From Welwitschia mirabilis (taxonomy: Eukaryota; Gnetophyta; Gnetopsida; Welwitschiales), in the NCBI GenBank assembly GCA_051453625.1, contig JBOZIK010000001.1, positions 50,141,481 to 50,162,850 on the forward strand: a DNA stretch of 21,370 nucleotides, in the 5' to 3' direction. The position numbers and the translations under genes were made by a program. Shown one piece after another: positions 1 to 10,019 of the stretch. Below the pieces are notes generated by a model. The model saw nothing but the letters and a program-made list of their open reading frames with translations. It was not told where the DNA came from and made no database searches. Each line of letters starts with the position of its first letter. The stretch's first letter is position 1.

Positions 1-762
1 GTAAAGTTGAATTCTAAAGGAATCTTGCTCACATTCACTACTAAAAAAGCAATCTATCTAACACACGAAGAAAACTTATCATAACTTAAAAATAGGGAAA
101 TCTAGAAAAAAAATTAAAGACAATGGTATAGTCACAAAAACTGAAATCTTGCTCTTATTCATAAGTTTAAATGATCTACTTAAGTTACAATGCAATAAGG
201 AAAACAAAGTCACAATGGATAGGTAAAGTCACAATGAAAGGAAATCAATTCCAAAACGCCAAATCATCTATCCAAATCATAATGTACAATAGCTAAGACA
301 ACCCTCCTTTCAAACAATGAAAAAACCTTTATGCATGAGAACAAATAAGGTATTTTGTTAAAAATTTCTTAATGTGAGTAAGGCAATTTTTAAAACAAAG
401 GGGTCTAATTTGATTATTAATGTAGATTTGTCAATTTGGAATATAATCCTAAATCTATGTAATAATCACATCCTCTCTGAGGCTGATACCCATCTTCCCT
501 AAGGGAATAAAAGGACAAAAATGTGAATCACCAAGATACATAGAGAGATGATAGCTAAGGAAGATTGCATTACTAGAGAGATACTAGATATTATAGGTGA
601 GGTAGCTACAACATCATCATGGCACAGTAAAAGATCACTTGAGCTATAGATGCTAGAGCATGGTTGAGGTAAAGGCTAATTACAAGAAACATAGGAACTA
701 TGACAAACGCCTTGGTAATAGATAGAGACAATGCATGAGGCTACATGGTGATGAACAAATAA
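1..762. other. Unassigned left flank of truncated gypsy unit A
   Basis: No gene is recognised here. The part up to about 240 contains short direct repeats, listed separately. From about 521 to 650 one plus-strand frame is mostly open for some 45 codons, and an overlapping frame contains a basic stretch. Neither resembles a family I know, so this may be an old coding relic or chance. The sequence has no counterpart in the rest of the window. Its junction with the gypsy sequence near 763 is abrupt and marks a deletion, recombination or insertion breakpoint. Confidence 0.4.
21..236. repeat. Short diverged direct repeats
   Basis: The string AATCTTGCTC occurs at 21-30 and 145-154, and the roughly 30 bases after each copy are also similar, giving a degenerate duplication with a period of 124. 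The 12-mer AAAGTCACAATG occurs at 206-217 and 225-236, with a related AAGTTACAATG at about 183. They may be remnants of LTR or satellite-like sequence. No function is inferred. Confidence 0.4.
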
Positions 763-1049
763 TGTATTCTCTTTTAATTAACATTCTTTTAAGTCTTCTC
801 TTTTGAGAATGTGTTAAATAGTTGTTTATGATAAAAGATTTATTAGAAGCTACCTCAATATATTCTAGCTCTTCCTTAAGAGACTTTTTAACTTCTTGAG
901 CTAATAAATTTTCTTCCTCATATTTCTTCCTTTTTTTTTATTTATTTAACATCAGGTTAAATTTTTATGTTAGAATTTCATTGATCCTTACTTTTTTTTT
1001 CTATTCCATTTCTTCCATAACTATAATATCAGAAAGTTTGATCTATTTA

Positions 1050-1420
1050 TTAAAATCTTTAAGACTATTTTTCATTATCCCTCTTCTAGAATAAATAGTA
1101 GCATCTATAGTAGCCATCCATGATCTCCCACGAATTACTACATGGGTATCTTCTTAAGTTTTCATTACTAGTGAATTCATCAAACAGATAAAACCTTAGA
1201 GTTCTATGGGTATATCCTTTAGAACTCCTTCTGATATAATTGCTAAACCATCTGCTAAGTAATCTTTTCATTGGAAAGGTATTAATTTTGGATTTTGTAA
1301 TTATCCATAATATTCATAGGCTATAACACTAATATCTACTCTAAGATCTTTTACTTTAAGTTTTCCTTCTATTTTCACATCTATCATAAGTGGTCTAGGA
1401 CACTATACTTTTCATGTTGT
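1050..1420 (-). pseudogene. Retropepsin (protease) relic of unit A
   Basis: On the minus strand a broken frame contains ADGL, then GVLKDIP at about 1200-1235, then WMATIDATIYSRRG at about 1075-1125. This order is typical of plant Ty3/gypsy aspartic proteases, which cleave the Gag-Pol polyprotein inside the particle. The catalytic D-x-G-A loop, expected near 1320-1345, has decayed to DISV. In-frame stops interrupt the core. The equivalent in unit B is at about 12230-12600 and is better preserved around the active site. The gene cannot encode an active enzyme. The 61-codon open frame at 1086-1271 is a different frame of the same DNA and is not the protein. Confidence 0.7.
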
Positions 1421-2089
1421 TTATTTTAAAGAACTTGTGTGAAAGCTTAAGAACTTGATCCTTCCTTACCATTTCAATTTATTTTTATCTATTACTCTCT
1501 TTTTTATTTCTTTGTTTTAATCACATGCTCTTTATTTTTTTCTAATACATAGGTACTTTTTTTAACAATTTTAGAAGAGGTATTACTATTTTAATATCTT
1601 CTAATATCCTTGTTAAATATTCTATATATTTTTCAACTTTTGGATGTTTTATTTGTTTATTTCTTATTGGAAAAAGTAAAGAATCTATTGAGGTATTATT
1701 CATTATTTTCCTTTTAGCCTCTTCCTCTTATTTATTTGAGGAGTTTCTTGAATCTATATTTCTTTTTATGATCCATACTCACTTTTGTTTCCTAGATCTA
1801 GTAGTTAGTGCCTTACTTGTTGCTTATCTAAGATTTGGTTGAGGTTGAGCAGGGATTTTTCCTTCTTGTCTTTCTATTTCTGAATTTTTCTTTGGTCTTT
1901 TAAATCTATATTTTTTAAATTTCTAAAGTAATCATATTGCTCTTGCCTTTTTGAGTTTACATACCTTTGTAAAGGTATCTCCATTTTTCCTTTTAATTTT
2001 CTTCCTTCGTAAGGATATGATTTCTTTTTAGTTTAAGGTCAATTGCGAGGATTTAAATCCAATCTATTTATATCTAACCATTTAATAGT

Positions 2090-2890
2090 TTCTTACATCT
2101 AAGGGGATTCTATTTTATTATGATTGTCTTTCCCATAGTATTGACATGTAGGTCCTTCTTCCTCCTTAAAGTGTTATATAACTAACTAATCAAAATTTTC
2201 TACCATACTAATAGGAACTTTTTTAGCTACTTCTTCCATAAGAATGATAGGTTTTAGCTATGTATACTCCTATTTGGTTTTGGAGTACATACTTCATTTA
2301 TCTTTTTCTTCTTTTTATTCTCTTGACTCCATTCTTCACTCATATTATAAAACTAAATAATAGCTTCTCCCACTTCTTGGACATTCTTGGTTTTGATGCT
2401 TCCTATACATAATAAGTCTAATTTGTTTAATTTCTAATTTTGCAGTTCTATAAGTAAAGTTTTGATTCATTTCCTAGATATGATTTTATGATTAGGAAAT
2501 TTGGCTAATAATATGGTATACTTTTTTACAAATTCATCAAATCTTTCATTATCTCTTTGTTTAATGTTTAAGATTTGTTCTCTTAAATCTTCAACCATTC
2601 TCATGGGTTAAAACTTAACTATAAAAGAACTTTTAAGGGTTTCTCATGAACTAAAAGTATGATTAGGATTTCTATAATACCATAATTCAACATCTCATTT
2701 TAGAGAAAAAGGAAAATATCTTAGAAAATTAAATTCTGAGTTAAGATACTTAGCTTTACAAAAGGCATAAAATAAGCTTAGGTGTAATAGGGGTTTTTCT
2801 AAATTTTTAATTTTAAAAGTGAGTATTGTGGTAGTATTTATGTTTCTTACTTTATATAGTTGCTGTAGAACTATAAGATTCATAAGACTT
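2090..2890 (-). pseudogene. Gag relic of unit A (capsid and zinc knuckle)
   Basis: Gag forms the virus-like particle and binds element RNA. The minus strand shows a capsid-like stretch with FYAFCKAKYLNSEFNFLRY and FPFSLK (about 2695-2800), the 'F.PFSL..A..W' region of plant retrotransposon gag proteins. A VEDLREQI-like motif lies near 2580-2600. Downstream at 2105-2146 is a zinc-knuckle ghost, CQYYGKDNHNKIES: it keeps the C-x5-x-x-H spacing but has lost the second and last cysteines. Stops and frameshifts are frequent. The downstream linker (about 1420-2090) is Lys/Glu/Arg-rich in broken frames, as is usual before protease. The matching gag of unit B is at 13240-14060. Confidence 0.7.
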
Positions 2891-3279
2891 AAATCATCTA
2901 ACTAGTGGGTATCATGATTTAATGGTTTTGAGTTCCCATTGTCTTTCCAGTAACATCCTGTTATGACTCTCTTTTCAAGTTTTTTGTCCTAAACTATTTG
3001 AGTGGGGTAACATGAAAATACTACATAATAGTTACTCAAATTTAATCATCAATTCAAGAAATATTTGGTCTTTTACCATATTTTCTAAGGTTACTTCATC
3101 TTCTATAAAATCATCTTGTTTTATCTCTAATTTAATAGTACTTTTGATTCACTCATCTAGATCATATTTATGTGGATCTTTAACATACTTACCTCTTTCA
3201 TCTCACCATTTTTCTTAACTATCTTACTACATGAAACTTTTCGTCATCTCTACTAGTTGACTTTAAAATGGCTTTCGTT

Positions 3280-3301
3280 TTAGTGCCAAAATGATAGGTG
3301 G
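3280..3301 (-). promoter_or_regulatory. Primer binding site of unit A (decayed)
   Basis: Reading the minus strand away from the LTR, the sequence is TATCA (LTR end), then TTTTGGCACTAAAACG. A TGGC sequence two to three bases after an LTR terminal CA is the usual position and start of a tRNA primer binding site. Decay has removed too many positions to name the tRNA. The unit B equivalent is at 15475-15496. Confidence 0.5.
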
Positions 3302-4241
3302 CTTATATATGATAAAATAAGTGTAGAAAGTATCACAAAATAATATCAAAAATTATAAAATAATGTTACAAAAAACTATGATACTACTAACCTAAAATAA
3401 GTATACATCATTAACTAAAAATACATCAAAGGCTACTAAAGAACTAGTTGAGACTTAACCATTTAGTTGAAAATTCATCATCACAATAGTCTTGTGATGA
3501 AGTTACTTGAATTAGTCAGTTATTTATTAAAGATTAATTACTATGTACATATATTACACTAAGGGAGAATAATGAAAGAAATAAAACATGATAGACATTA
3601 AACAAACTATTGAGCAATACTTATTATTTCTAAGTACTGAAATTATCCTAGTTTATGTTTAGCTACACAAACAAGAGTAAGATAGAAGTAGTATTACTTT
3701 TTAAAGTAATAAAGTATGCACACAATAATACTCAAATGCTTTTTAGATTTATATTAAAATACTAATTTTTACATAAAGATGAGCTAACAACTATGTTCTT
3801 CCTTATAGGTAATATTATGAAGTGTGGAAAAATGCTACTAACATCTTTGTAGGATAGCTAAAGTTCCCTAGCTTGACCTTCTTAATCTATCTGTTTCTAG
3901 AACCTTTTTGTAAAAAGATTTCCATATTTAGTGGTGATCACATTCTTATGCCCTTGTTAGTTTGTCTGTTTCCATTCTTTACTCTTAAGAAATAGGTATA
4001 TGGTTGGGGTTATTATGTTGATTTGCTACCTTCTTTTTTTATCTTCATATCACTTGACATCCTATACCTAAAATTCAATAATGAAATATATGCATGCTAC
4101 TCTACTAATATACAAACTAACTAAATTATTGATTAGTAAGCATAAAGATAAATAAAAACATTTATTTATTGATAAAATACATAATTGAGATAATAAAAAA
4201 TGCTTCGTTAATGAGCAATATTTACATAAAATTCATCCTCA
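3302..4241 (-). repeat. Ty3/gypsy LTR, possibly shared by units A and B
   Basis: This 940-base block matches 15497-16449 along its length. Read on the minus strand it begins TGAGGATGAATTTTATG and ends CACCTATCA, so it has TG...CA termini. The match to the other copy stops at 4241 and 16449, which defines the LTR edge. On the 3301 side lies a primer binding site, as for a 5' LTR. On the 4242 side lies a purine-rich tract, as for a 3' LTR. This double identity suggests that it closes unit B and opens unit A. Confidence 0.75.
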
Positions 4242-4256
4242 TTAGTTCTCCCACGA
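4242..4256 (-). promoter_or_regulatory. Polypurine-tract-like sequence next to the LTR
   Basis: On the minus strand the bases just before the LTR TG read CGTGGGAGAACTAA. A GGGAGAA block at this place resembles the polypurine tract that primes plus-strand DNA synthesis in LTR retrotransposons. The corresponding outer flank of the other LTR (right of 16449) has no such tract, which fits that side being outside the element. The tract is short and ends in a few non-purines, so it is suggestive only. Confidence 0.45.
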
Positions 4257-4316
4257 TCAAATTTTTGTTAGTTTCTTAACAAATAGAGTATATACAAGAG
4301 AGATGAATGTAGAACC

Positions 4317-4590
4317 TTAGTATTTACCTTTTCTTCTTTTAAAAATAAAAGGATGCTCCTCACTAGATTCTGACTCTTCCCTTTGTTTAGTTAACTACAT
4401 AATTTATTATCCATTGATTCTTCACAGTGGTTTTCAATAAAGTTTTAACATCATCAATTCTCAAATTTTTGTAAAATTCATATACAGATTCCAAAGAGGA
4501 TTTATTATTCAAAGCAAGCCACTCATATCATACCAGCTTAATAATTATTTGTTTAAATTTCTTTAAGCAGGGGTTTAAAAGAACTTAAGT
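4317..4590 (-). pseudogene. Unidentified coding relic before the 3' LTR
   Basis: A minus-strand frame from about 4590 down to a stop at 4387-4389 is open except for two stops. It contains EWLALNNKSSLESVYEFY followed by KNLRIDDVKTLL. A one-base shift leads into a second frame with an acidic then basic tail (EESESSEEH, then KRRKGKY) ending at the stop 4317-4319. The composition is protein-like rather than random. The W...VYEFY pattern recalls the 'putative plant transposon protein' domain often found in plant repeats, but that is a weak resemblance from memory. It lies in sense orientation between pol and the 3' LTR of unit B, where some plant gypsy elements carry extra genes. Confidence 0.4.
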
Positions 4591-5280
4591 GAAATTCAAT
4601 GTTAAAATAACCATACATTCTGTAAAATTTAAATCAAAGTTAAAATTAAGCAAAGAAAAACATGTTTAAAAGATAAATTCTTATAACAGAGGACCTTGGG
4701 AAATAGATTACTAAGTAAAACTTGCTTTCTAAACATATAAAACATTATTTAGCTAGATGTAAGAGCATTACACATATTGAATTTATTCAACTGTTTTCCC
4801 CAAGTAAAGTTTAGTGTACTTTTAAATTCTTAAAGCAGAGTATTAATTATACCTTAAATTTTTACTCTAAGATCTTTCGCCATTATTAAAAATCTCAAAA
4901 ATAAGAAAATAGCTAAACAAAACAAGGTACAAACATAAGGTAAAAATCATGCTTACTATTATATTTAATTTGCATGATTGAATAATAAATGAGAAAACTT
5001 ATCGTAAAAAAAAAGATGCAATTAAAAATTTTTATCCCTTACTGATGTTAAAAATATTTAAATTCCAACTTGGTAATATAAAAATTTAAAAATTTTATTG
5101 AGTTGAAACTAACATCATGGAAGTAACATGGTTGATACAACATGGAGTTGACATTGTGATGGGGGTCATCAAGAATGAAGAGAAATCATTGAGAATGATT
5201 TTAAGTGAAATGATGAGATAATTAGAAGGAATATTTAAGTGGTGGTTACTCTCTATAGTACCAAATTCGATAAGGATCAC
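4591..5280. other. A+T-rich stretch without recognised feature
   Basis: No coding frame, RNA or repeat is supported. Short open frames such as the one at 5095-5280 on the minus strand have no recognisable motif and sit in simple A+T-rich sequence. By position this would be post-pol, non-coding sequence of unit B. Confidence 0.4.
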
Positions 5281-5377
5281 TAAGAACCCATGAGTTCTTA
5301 ACAGAAACCATCAAATCTACTGTGAAGGCAATTAAAAGTATTTAAAAGTAGTCATTGAGAACTCACAAGTTCTCAAT
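5281..5377. repeat. Two related palindromes
   Basis: The 20 bases at 5281-5300 are palindromic around CATG, with one mismatched pair (TAAGAACCCATGAGTTCTTA). About 70 bases on, 5354-5363 and 5368-5377 form a perfect 10-bp inverted repeat (ATTGAGAACT and its complement) around the loop CACA. Both share the half-site AGAAC(T/C)CA, so they look like copies of one motif. They could form short hairpins. No terminator or regulatory role can be assigned. Confidence 0.6.
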
Positions 5378-5569
5378 AAGGTCCTTTAAATTCTCACTAT
5401 CATTATTATGAAGGCAAGTGTAAATGAAAAATTAATGTCTCATGTCAAAGTTATAGAGAGAAGAGGGGATCATCAAGAATGAGAACTTTCTTTTTCATAA
5501 GAAACTTTAAAGGATTAAAGTTGGCTTCAAATCTATCCTAGTAGTTAACTTCTAGAACTTATGTATTAA

Positions 5570-5850
5570 GGATTAAGCTTGAAATTCCATTTGAAGTTTC
5601 GACTTCAGATTAGTGTCAATCAACTAGGTGTTTCTTTTATTTTAATTTCAGGATGAAGAAATAATTGGATTAGCTTAAAATTCAATTTGAAGTTTTAATT
5701 TAGATTTAGTACCACTTAATCACATGATACTTATTTAGATGCAGACTGTTAGAGAAAAGAAAATGAATAATTTGACATGAAATTTGACTCAAAGTTTTGA
5801 CTTTGATTTGTTGTTAATAAATTAAGTAATCTCCCTTTTTTATTGATTTT
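5570..5850. repeat. Three diverged tandem units, period about 100
   Basis: Units begin at about 5570, 5667 and 5773. Each contains a version of 'GGATTAGCTTGAAATTC.ATTTGAAGTTT.GACTT..GATT' in broken form, then a T-rich tail with AAT(C/A)AACTA-like words. Spacings are 97 and about 106 bases. A possible fourth, weaker unit is near 6080-6120. They probably arose by tandem duplication in the untranslated 3' part of unit B. No coding potential is seen in them. Confidence 0.45.
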
Positions 5851-6421
5851 AAGGTTTTATTTATGATGGAATTATACTAGAGAAAAACATTGGTAATTTC
5901 TCTTTCTTATTCTTTCTTGAAGAAAAATAAAAGAAAATCTTGTTTGAGTTACTAGATATGGTCCAAAAATTTTCTTTTGATCAAAAGACATCTATAAGAC
6001 TTGTGGTAATTTTTTGATGATGCAGTTTATAATACCAAGATTTGGTGGATCCCTGTAGTGGCATATAGCTTAAAAAATCAAAACTAAGCATAAATAAATC
6101 TAGAGTTTCAACTTTAAATTAAATCTTGATTAGTTTTGTATCCATTTATTTTAGACCTACTTAAATATTAATGCTGATACTTGGCACACTTCAGATGTTT
6201 GGTAAAATAAGTATATTACTTTTATATAATCTTTTATTTTAAAATCAAATCCATGTATACTAGATAACTTAATTAGATTACACTTGTCAGATAGGAGAGT
6301 AAGATTTGTATTATAAACTATATTTCTTTCATGTTAATCATCTATCACTCTTCATCTAAGCTTAAAAAATTATTTACTTAGTTACCTTTCACTTTTTATC
6401 TTATTTTCTTTATTAATCTTT
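5851..6421. other. Non-coding stretch before the antisense relic
   Basis: I see no gene, RNA or clear repeat apart from the possible extra tandem unit near 6080-6120. The sequence becomes pyrimidine-rich (CTTT/TTTT) in the last 120 bases before the ATG at 6422. Confidence 0.35.
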
Positions 6422-7039
6422 ATGGCTTACACTTTATTTTTTTCTCCTATTGTTGTCTTTGGCATTAAGAAGATGAAGCATTACTTACTCAACTTGGGTT
6501 ATATGCAAATTAACATGTGCATTAGTACTATAGACCCACAGTCACCTCAAGTCTCTGTTAGATCTAAAAATGTAGTATAGCAATTTTCATACTATGATTA
6601 AAATTTAATTAATAAGGTTTTATATGCCTTAAATTCCTTCATCACTAAGGCCAGTAAAGACTATTTTAAAAGCTATTTCATTCCTCCAAGATTTGGTCCT
6701 TTAATTCATCACTTAGTGAGTGAGTATCTAAGGTTGAGGATTAAATAATTATGTTAGCATCTCAATTATGAGAAATTAACTTGTAATATTTCTTTGGGTT
6801 AACTAGCTAGACAGATGTAAGTACTAGAGAAGAAAGTTGATCAACTTCTGGGCATCAACCCTATCCTAAGCCTTGCTATACTAAGTTTTAATGAGGAAAA
6901 TATAGAGAGGATAATATGGGATGCTAAACCTTATCAAACTTTTTGGTTAGCCAACCTAGAGAAAATTAATATGCTAACTGAATCTCTAGGTGAGATGCAT
7001 CTATTGCCTTAGATGAGAATTTTGTAGGATTAACATCAA
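6422..7039 (+). pseudogene. Unidentified coding relic, antisense to unit B
   Basis: One plus-strand frame starts with ATG at 6422 (MAYTLFFSPIVVFGIKKMKH) and stays in register for about 200 codons up to the assembly gap at 7040. The roughly ten stops are nearly all TAA/TAG of the kind made from CAA/CAG by C-to-T change. Between stops there are protein-like segments, such as YFIPPRFGPLIHHLVSEYL and, near the end, VLEKKVDQLLGINP followed by NEENIERIIWDAKPYQTFW. The latter part looks helical and may form a coiled coil. I do not recognise the family. It lies between pol and the 3' LTR of unit B on the opposite strand. Extra antisense ORFs in this place are known in some plant Ty3/gypsy lineages, so this may be one. 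A captured host gene or a separate insertion is also possible. Confidence 0.5.
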
Positions 7040-7865
7040 NNNNNNNNNNNNNNNNNNNNNNNNNNNNNNNNNNNNNNNNNNNNNNNNNNNNNNNNNNNNN
7101 NNNNNNNNNNNNNNNNNNNNNNNNNNNNNNNNNNNNNNNNNNNNNNNNNNNNNNNNNNNNNNNNNNNNNNNNNNNNNNNNNNNNNNNNNNNNNNNNNNNN
7201 NNNNNNNNNNNNNNNNNNNNNNNNNNNNNNNNNNNNNNNNNNNNNNNNNNNNNNNNNNNNNNNNNNNNNNNNNNNNNNNNNNNNNNNNNNNNNNNNNNNN
7301 NNNNNNNNNNNNNNNNNNNNNNNNNNNNNNNNNNNNNNNNNNNNNNNNNNNNNNNNNNNNNNNNNNNNNNNNNNNNNNNNNNNNNNNNNNNNNNNNNNNN
7401 NNNNNNNNNNNNNNNNNNNNNNNNNNNNNNNNNNNNNNNNNNNNNNNNNNNNNNNNNNNNNNNNNNNNNNNNNNNNNNNNNNNNNNNNNNNNNNNNNNNN
7501 NNNNNNNNNNNNNNNNNNNNNNNNNNNNNNNNNNNNNNNNNNNNNNNNNNNNNNNNNNNNNNNNNNNNNNNNNNNNNNNNNNNNNNNNNNNNNNNNNNNN
7601 NNNNNNNNNNNNNNNNNNNNNNNNNNNNNNNNNNNNNNNNNNNNNNNNNNNNNNNNNNNNNNNNNNNNNNNNNNNNNNNNNNNNNNNNNNNNNNNNNNNN
7701 NNNNNNNNNNNNNNNNNNNNNNNNNNNNNNNNNNNNNNNNNNNNNNNNNNNNNNNNNNNNNNNNNNNNNNNNNNNNNNNNNNNNNNNNNNNNNNNNNNNN
7801 NNNNNNNNNNNNNNNNNNNNNNNNNNNNNNNNNNNNNNNNNNNNNNNNNNNNNNNNNNNNNNNNN
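7040..7865. other. Assembly gap (826 N)
   Basis: All bases are N. The flanking sequences do not overlap and are not obviously related. The antisense coding relic runs into its left edge, so its 3' end is hidden. The true length is unknown. Confidence 0.99.
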
Positions 7866-8789
7866 TTCTTTTATTTCTACAAATGAATGTAATAAATGCC
7901 TTACTTAATATATTTTTTAATTCTTATTTTAAATAAATTTTATTTTACTATTTGTACTTTATTATGGATACATCTATTCTATTAAAGGAAATTCAAACTA
8001 AAAAATTCATCAAATTGTTAATATCATGCAAATTGATTCTAAAACTTTGAAGTTTTCTCTTAGCTTAAACAAAATTTAATAATTGTGCATGCTATTGAAT
8101 TGAAAATATTTAGATACACATTCCATTATATACTAGAATATTCTCTTCTAGTTTATTTTCTTTTATGATATCTAGTTGTGATAAGGTTCTAGTTTAGTAA
8201 CTAGCTATGTCTCAGATCACTCTTGGGGTATAACCATTCCTTTACATTTTATTCTTCATAACTTAGATTAACCATAATGAGGAGAGTGCAACCACTCTCA
8301 GAGGAGTAAGAATCCACAGGATATATCTATCTATTACTCTATTTTTTTTAGTTAAATATATCTAGATTGTGATCAACTGACCCCTTAATGAAGTTTTCAC
8401 ATCTATCACATTGTGCTGCTAAAGATCCCTATCAGGAATATTTGTTATAGTACACTTGTGGTAGAACTTATGATACTATTTTCTTCGTCTTTCCTTTTTT
8501 TTTTAAATACTCAAATGATTCTCTGAAGGTATTTTGTTATATAATGGAATATGTCCCCTTAATATTTTAATAAAGATAATGTATAATTTCTTATTAAAGA
8601 CTTATCGAGTCAACTTATTATTTTATAATTAATTCATTTACCTTAAATAATTTGATAAATTAATAGACTAAATAAGCTTTAAAGAAACGACATGTCTTTT
8701 TATTATCTAATTCTAGAGCTTTATTTTAGATGTAGATTGAAAGTATTCTTTCCATCCTATTAAGGTTTTCTAAATAATTAAGTATAGAT
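7866..8789. other. Post-integrase A+T-rich stretch, no gene seen
   Basis: Following the minus strand downstream of integrase, no further frame is supported between about 8789 and the gap. An envelope-like gene, found here in some Athila elements, is not recognisable, but part of the region is missing in the gap. No similarity to the 940-base LTR is visible, so the 3' LTR of unit B is not in this stretch. Confidence 0.4.
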
Positions 8790-9900
8790 TTATGATCATA
8801 ATACATCCTTACTCTTTGCCCAATATGTTGGTAGGTTACGTTTTCATTAAGATCATCTATTTTTATGGCTCCATTTCCTAGAATTTTTGTTTTAGCATAG
8901 GGTCTTAACCAAGTTTATTCATATTTTTATTTTAAATGGATTTTATTAGGGTCATAAATTAATACAAATTCTCCTATTTAGAATTTGTTTTTTTGATTCT
9001 ATTATCATGAGATATTTTAGTTTTCTATTGTATAAGTTTCTTATGTACAAGATATTATTTTCTATTTTCATCTAAAATATTCATGTTTTTTGTCCATTCT
9101 TTTTGAGCTATGTTTAAATTACATTTTAATTATTTAGCTAATTTAAACATTTTTATTATAAATTAAATTATCAAATAGCTCTTTTTCCACAGACTAATTT
9201 ATATGGAATAAAACCTATGGTGTGTTTTCAAGTTATTCTATAAGCCCATAGAGCTTCATTTAATTTATCATCCTAATTAGTTTTATTATTGTCTATAATA
9301 CTTGTTAATATTATATTAAGATATCTATTAGTTACTTTAGCTTAACCATTAGATTAAGGGTGATAGGTAGTAGAAAGTTTGTAATGAATTCTAAACTTGA
9401 TCAAAAGTTTCTCAAAGACTTCACTAGTAAAGTGAGTTTTCCCTATTGGATATAAAACTTTGGGGGCTCCAAACTAATAGATAATATTTCTAAGAAAAAA
9501 GGTAACTATGATTTGGAAATAATTATTTGTTAAATCCTCATCTTTAGCCCATTTAGTAAAGTAATAAACAAAAATCAAAATGTATTTCTTTTTAAAGAAT
9601 AAGGGATTGAAAGGTCCAATAAAATCAATTTCCCAAACATTAAAAGATTTAATTTTTCAAATACATGATTGTGGCATTTCTAAATTTTAGCTAAATGTGT
9701 CTTCTCTCTGACATTTATCATAACCTTGGACATAAGTATTTGCATCCTTGAATATGATAACCTAATAATATTTCATATGGAGAAATTTCATTCCTATTCT
9801 TTTTACACCATTATATCCTTCTTCTTCTTCTTTAAGAGCTTCCTTTAAAATTTCTCTCTATGAATTTTTCTCTATGCATCTTTTGATGACATGATCTTTG
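8790..9900 (-). pseudogene. Integrase relic of unit B
   Basis: Integrase inserts the cDNA into chromosomes. A long minus-strand frame with few stops runs through EIDFIGPF (first catalytic Asp at 9624-9626), KKYILIFVYYFTKWAK, FGAPKVL...THFTSEVFEKLL, HYKLSTTYHP, SNG.AKVTNR, EALWAYR and YKLVCGK (about 9195). The C-terminal part has TWLRPYAKTKILGNGAIKI (about 8855-8925) and GQRV. The upstream zinc-binding region (about 9650-9760) keeps a YDKCQ piece. The second catalytic Asp is missing (VLYPIGKTHF where a D is expected), and the catalytic Glu is replaced by Lys at 9336-9338, a simple G-to-A change. With several stops as well, it is inactive. Confidence 0.85.
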
Positions 9901-10019
9901 GATTCTCTAAATAACATCTTATCATTCCAAATATAATATCTAGACTTCTTTAATGTCAACATACCACAGATTTGTGGTTAGCTGAAAAAGATTTTCATCT
10001 AAAAACTCATCTATTATAT

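Larger units (their letters stand above)
763..4241 (-). mobile_element. Ty3/gypsy unit A, truncated: LTR, leader, gag, protease
   Basis: This block is a second copy, in the same orientation, of the sequence at about 11926-16449, without the D1 insertion that interrupts that copy. Read on the minus strand it runs LTR, primer binding site, leader, gag and retropepsin, then stops near 763 just before reverse transcriptase would begin. By eye most positions agree with the other copy; differences are largely transitions and small indels. It is a non-autonomous remnant. It either shares its LTR with unit B or is an independent truncated insertion. Confidence 0.8.

Noticed and set aside
483-760. A possible gag-like basic segment in the left flank
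   Set aside because: Only short frames with several stops and no recognisable block; kept as a remark in the flank entry rather than as a gene.
1086-1271. 61-codon open frame on the minus strand
   Set aside because: It overlaps the retropepsin relic in a different frame; the recognisable protease motifs are in the neighbouring frame, so this is a shadow.
3012-3218. 68-codon open frame on the plus strand
   Set aside because: It lies antisense in the leader of unit A and has a low-complexity Ser/Ile-rich product without motifs.
5095-5280. 61-codon open frame on the minus strand
   Set aside because: No motif, no counterpart elsewhere, and within the length expected by chance; not reported as a gene.
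7866-8789. A 3' LTR of unit B directly after integrase
   Set aside because: No similarity to the LTR copies at 3302-4241 or 15497-16449 could be seen.
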